From Conidiobolus coronatus NRRL 28638 (lineage: Eukaryota > Entomophthoromycota > Entomophthoromycetes > Entomophthorales > Conidiobolaceae), in assembly GCA_001566745.1 (NCBI GenBank), contig KQ964439.1:177722-199977 (forward strand): 22,256 nt of DNA, read 5' to 3'. The notes under the pieces are model-generated. The model saw only the letters and a list, made by a program, of their open reading frames with translations, was not told the origin of the DNA and did not search any database. Numbering within the stretch: position 1 is the first letter of the stretch; each line of letters opens with the position of its first letter. Of this stretch, positions 19,110-22,256 are shown one piece after another. The translations under genes were made by a program, and so were the position numbers.

Positions 19110-20940
19110 TAAAAACTCTATTAGAAATTTTTTAGAATTATATGCTTAAACTACACTTTTAAAAATACATTTTTAAACTGTTCTTAATTGAATAAATTAT
19201 AATAATATAATCTAAAACATACTATTCAACAATAAATAATTAATATTGAAATTTTGCTATATTTAATTATTAGATTTATTTATGTTATTTGTATACATAC
19301 GATATATTATTATACTAATGAATCTATTTGAAAACTTTAATAGTATAAATTTATCTTATTCTTATATTCTTAAAGCTTAGTAAATAATAATACTTATGAT
19401 AGTTAATTATAATGATAATAGAATATTATAAACTATTATCTTAAATATACATCATAAAAGCTAACAACTTTTTAAACTTTTTGAATTAAACACATTATTA
19501 TTAATTAAAATATGCGTATAAATATTATATTATTAATTTAAAGCTTTAAATTAGTAATGAGTGTTAGTAATTTAATTTAGTATTTATATGTATTAATACT
19601 ACTATTTACCTTGAGATATTGCTAATAATAATTTGCCATAACTATATATAACTAAAGTATAATAAAACCTATTTATTCTTATATAAATTTTAAATAGGCT
19701 TAAAACTAGACTTTACTTTAACTTTTTATATGAGCGATTTTGGTTAGTTTGACTCAAATTTTGTATGAACTCAGTTCAAAATTTTAATTTTTTATAACCA
19801 GTTTTTCATCATATATAGTCATTATTTAATAGAGAGTTAATGATAAGATCATATTAAGTTTCTATTAATAAAGATGTTGTTTACTACACTTAAACGTATA
19901 AAAATCATAAATACTGTGAATTTGCCCTATAAAAAGTTTAGGACAGATTTTCCTCATTTTAACCAGAATTACTCGTATATATTAATCTAAGATTATTCTA
20001 TATTTTTAATGATTTATGCAATTGTTAGTACATATTTTAATATAATTAAACTATAAGAGTACTAATGTTTATATAGAATTAATATATTAGTTTTAAACTA
20101 GCTTAAACTAAAAGCTAAGTAATATTTAAAAATTTAATTAGATAAATGATTTAATAAATATGAGCTATGTAAATTATAGTTTAGAGGAATTTATATTGAC
20201 ATAAGCATTTAATTCAAAGATTATTTTTCATAACTAATGAATATTTTATAAAATCCCTTTTAAAGTAATTTTATCACACTTATTCAAAATCAATACACAA
20301 GCTTTACTAAAATTCAAATCCAAGTACACTTAATATAAGCGGGATTATTTATGTATAATATGTTACATTAAAATTAATTTTAAAAGATATAAATTTAATC
20401 GAGATCTACAAGCTTATTATTTAGCTTAGAATTATTTATTTGTAATATATTAACTACTAATACGGTTAAATTAAAATTTAATCATCATTGAAAGTAATAT
20501 AATAAGCATGGAAGCTAATATGTGAATTTCACTTATGACTGGATATTTAATATTATTTATGGAGAAAGTAGAATTAGTGATTTAAACAGCTTCGGATTCA
20601 AAATTTAAATTACTAATTAATTATTTTATATTTAAAGTGATTAGAAATCAATTGAGGTTTATTAGAGGTTTCTATAGTCGACTTCTAATTACCGTATAAT
20701 AAATCTATTTTATGATATGAATAAGCTATGACTCTGTAATAGTGTAATTTAGCCGTTAATGTGTTATAATAACTTTTTAGGATTCATATGTCAAATGTTA
20801 TAATTAAAAAAAGAATTATTCTTTGTTGAGGGTCATTTGGTTCTAATTGACGATTATACTCGTTCAGAATGTTTGATCACGATTTTACATTTCTTGAATC
20901 TCGTCCCAAATTAAGCATATTAATTAGAAAGAAAAATCTT
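19110..20940. other. AT-rich gene-free region
   Basis: About 1.8 kb with no credible ORF or RNA gene on either strand, made mostly of A/T runs. It becomes less A/T-rich beyond about 20820 as it enters the GSK-3 promoter region. Confidence 0.55.
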
Positions 20941-20953
20941 GGTCTCTAAGATT

Positions 20954-21110
20954 GGGGGGGAGAAACAGTTTTATGCGGTAAAAAAGAGTGTTTTGAGTGG
21001 TAAACCAAGTTAATTATAAGGCACATTAATTGGAATTTATTGGGGGTGACTTGAAGTCAATTTCCATACAACTCAACAATTTGCTCAATAAGTAGGGGGT
21101 TTGAGCCAAT
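20954..21110 (+). promoter_or_regulatory. G-tract and CCAAT promoter region of the GSK-3 gene
   Basis: Three G-runs stand out: seven G at 20954-20960, five at 21042-21046 and five at 21095-21099. They are followed by GAGCCAATCA, with a CCAAT box at 21106-21110, about 170 bp before the start codon. The last run lies in AGGGGG, which contains an AGGGG stress-response-type core. CCAAT boxes are bound by the HAP/NF-Y complex. The motif reading is standard; the regulatory role is inferred. Confidence 0.45.
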
Positions 21111-21280
21111 CAAAGTAATATCTGGCACGAGGAAACTCGAATTTGTAATACGTGAATTTATATCATAAATCAATTCAAATTTGATTTAGTTGTCAAGTAC
21201 CTCTTTTACTAATACGCTATTATCACACTTACACTTCAATCGTCTCTTTATTACTATAAAATAACATATACTTTTATTAA

Positions 21281-22256
21281 ATGCTCATGAATGGTCAATC
21301 TAACAATCAATTACCCCCTCAGCCAGGTAACTAATTTACTACTTTTTGTTATTAATAAGCTGATCTCCTTTTAGATCAACCCAGCCCCACGGATGTAATC
21401 TCAGTTCAAGCTAACGACGGCTTGTCAGGACAAGTTGAAGAGATCCACTATACGCGATGCAAAGCTTACGCTAACGGATCTTTTGGTGTAGTTTATCAAG
21501 CTCAATTAATTCACAATGGTGAACTTATTGCTATTAAGAGAGTTTTACAAGATCCTCGCTTTAGAGTAAGCTGAATTTGAGAATAATTTATAGATCGGTA
21601 AAATTGATTTTTAATATTATTTTTAGAACAGAGAACTTCAAATTATGAGAAGTGTAAGACATCCCAATGTCATGGAACTTAAATACTACTTTTATACGCA
21701 AGCTACACAAGTAAATATAGTTTTTAGTATGCTTAGAATATTTTATTTATAGTGTTTTAGAACGAAGATACTTATTTAAATCTTGTGCTGGAATTTATGC
21801 CTGAAACTGTGTTTCAATTAAGTCGCCATTACCACAGGTTACGCGAGCCTGTCCCCTTCCTTCATGTTAAACTATATGTCTATCAAATGTTAAGAGCTTT
21901 AGCTTATATTCACGTTGCAGGAATTTGTCACCGTGATATTAAGCCCCAAAATTTATTAGTTGATACTAGAAATGGAGTTTTAAAGCTATGTGATTTTGGC
22001 TCTGCAAAGGTGCTTGTTCCAGGTGAACCCAACGTTGCTTATATATGCTCTAGATACTATAGAGCTCCTGAATTAATCTTTGGAGCTACAAGCTACACGA
22101 GTAGTATTGATATTTGGTCAGCTGGCTGTGTCATGGCTGAAATTATTAACGGTCAGCCTTTATTCCCAGGTGAAAGCGGCATTGATCAATTAGTTGAAAT
22201 TATAAAAATCTTGGGTACTCCCACAAGAGATGAAATTAACGCTATGAACCCAGCCT
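21281..22256 (+). CDS. GSK-3/shaggy-type serine/threonine kinase, 5' part
   Basis: A glycogen synthase kinase-3 family protein kinase (CMGC group), related to yeast Rim11/Mck1/Mrk1 and animal GSK3. Exons visible: 21281-21326, 21375-21565, 21627-21710, 21761 to the window end. The introns are 48, 61 and 50 nt. The 272 visible residues run from a short Gln/Pro-rich N-terminus into the kinase domain. Seen: glycine loop ANGSFG (48-53), ATP lysine K70 in AIK, E82 in helix C, HRDIKPQN (164-171), DFG (185-187), the GSK-3 signature [11 protein letters not shown] with activation-loop tyrosine Y201, and SAGCVMAE. R81, R165 and K190 match the pocket for pre-phosphorylated substrates. No Ser9-type inhibitory motif is seen at the N-terminus. 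Oddity: the first glycine of the loop (usually IGNGSFG) is Ala48. The ATG has an in-frame TAA directly before it; ATG 21287 is an alternative. The C-lobe continues past the window. Confidence 0.93.

Overview
The window is nuclear DNA of a eukaryote, most likely an early-diverging fungus. The intergenic DNA is extremely A+T-rich. Three genes carry nine very short GT-AG introns (48-61 nt), with GTAAG/GTATA/GTAAT-type donors, T-rich tracts and TAG acceptors; one intron has a clear TACTAAT branch site. The standard code fits, with TAA, TAG and TGA all used as stops. A PEX3 gene means the organism has peroxisomes, so it is not an anaerobic gut fungus or a microsporidian. The AT-rich genome, paired OPT transporters and orphan small secreted proteins suggest something like Entomophthoromycotina (Conidiobolus and relatives). 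That placement is inference, not something I can prove from the sequence.

Layout, all genes on the + strand. 1-3037: long gene-free AT-rich DNA with the promoter of the first transporter at its end. 3038-5158 and 7434-9539: two intronless, collinear, very similar OPT-superfamily transporter genes in tandem, separated by about 2.3 kb of AT-rich DNA containing several inverted repeats. 9540-12523: about 3 kb without a recognisable gene. 12524-13965: PEX3 (peroxisome membrane biogenesis), five exons. 14306-15986: BFR2/AATF (small-subunit rRNA processing), three exons, with an apparent one-base reading-frame problem just after the first ATG. 16469-19109: three small intronless genes for signal-peptide proteins of unknown function: a pentapeptide/His-rich protein, a 14-residue-repeat protein and a Tyr-rich protein. 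19110-21280: AT-rich gap ending in an unusual G-tract/CCAAT region. 21281 to the window end: 5' part of a GSK-3/shaggy kinase with four exons visible.

The genes do not form one pathway. PEX3, BFR2 and GSK3 are housekeeping genes. The OPT pair is a local gene family that looks partly homogenised by gene conversion. The three secreted-protein genes form a small lineage-specific cluster. I found no mobile element, tRNA, rRNA or CRISPR that I can support, and no convincing evidence of a new multi-gene system. The points most worth checking are the mosaic OPT pair, the BFR2 frame break, the altered glycine loop of the GSK-3 homologue, and the two repeat-built secreted proteins.
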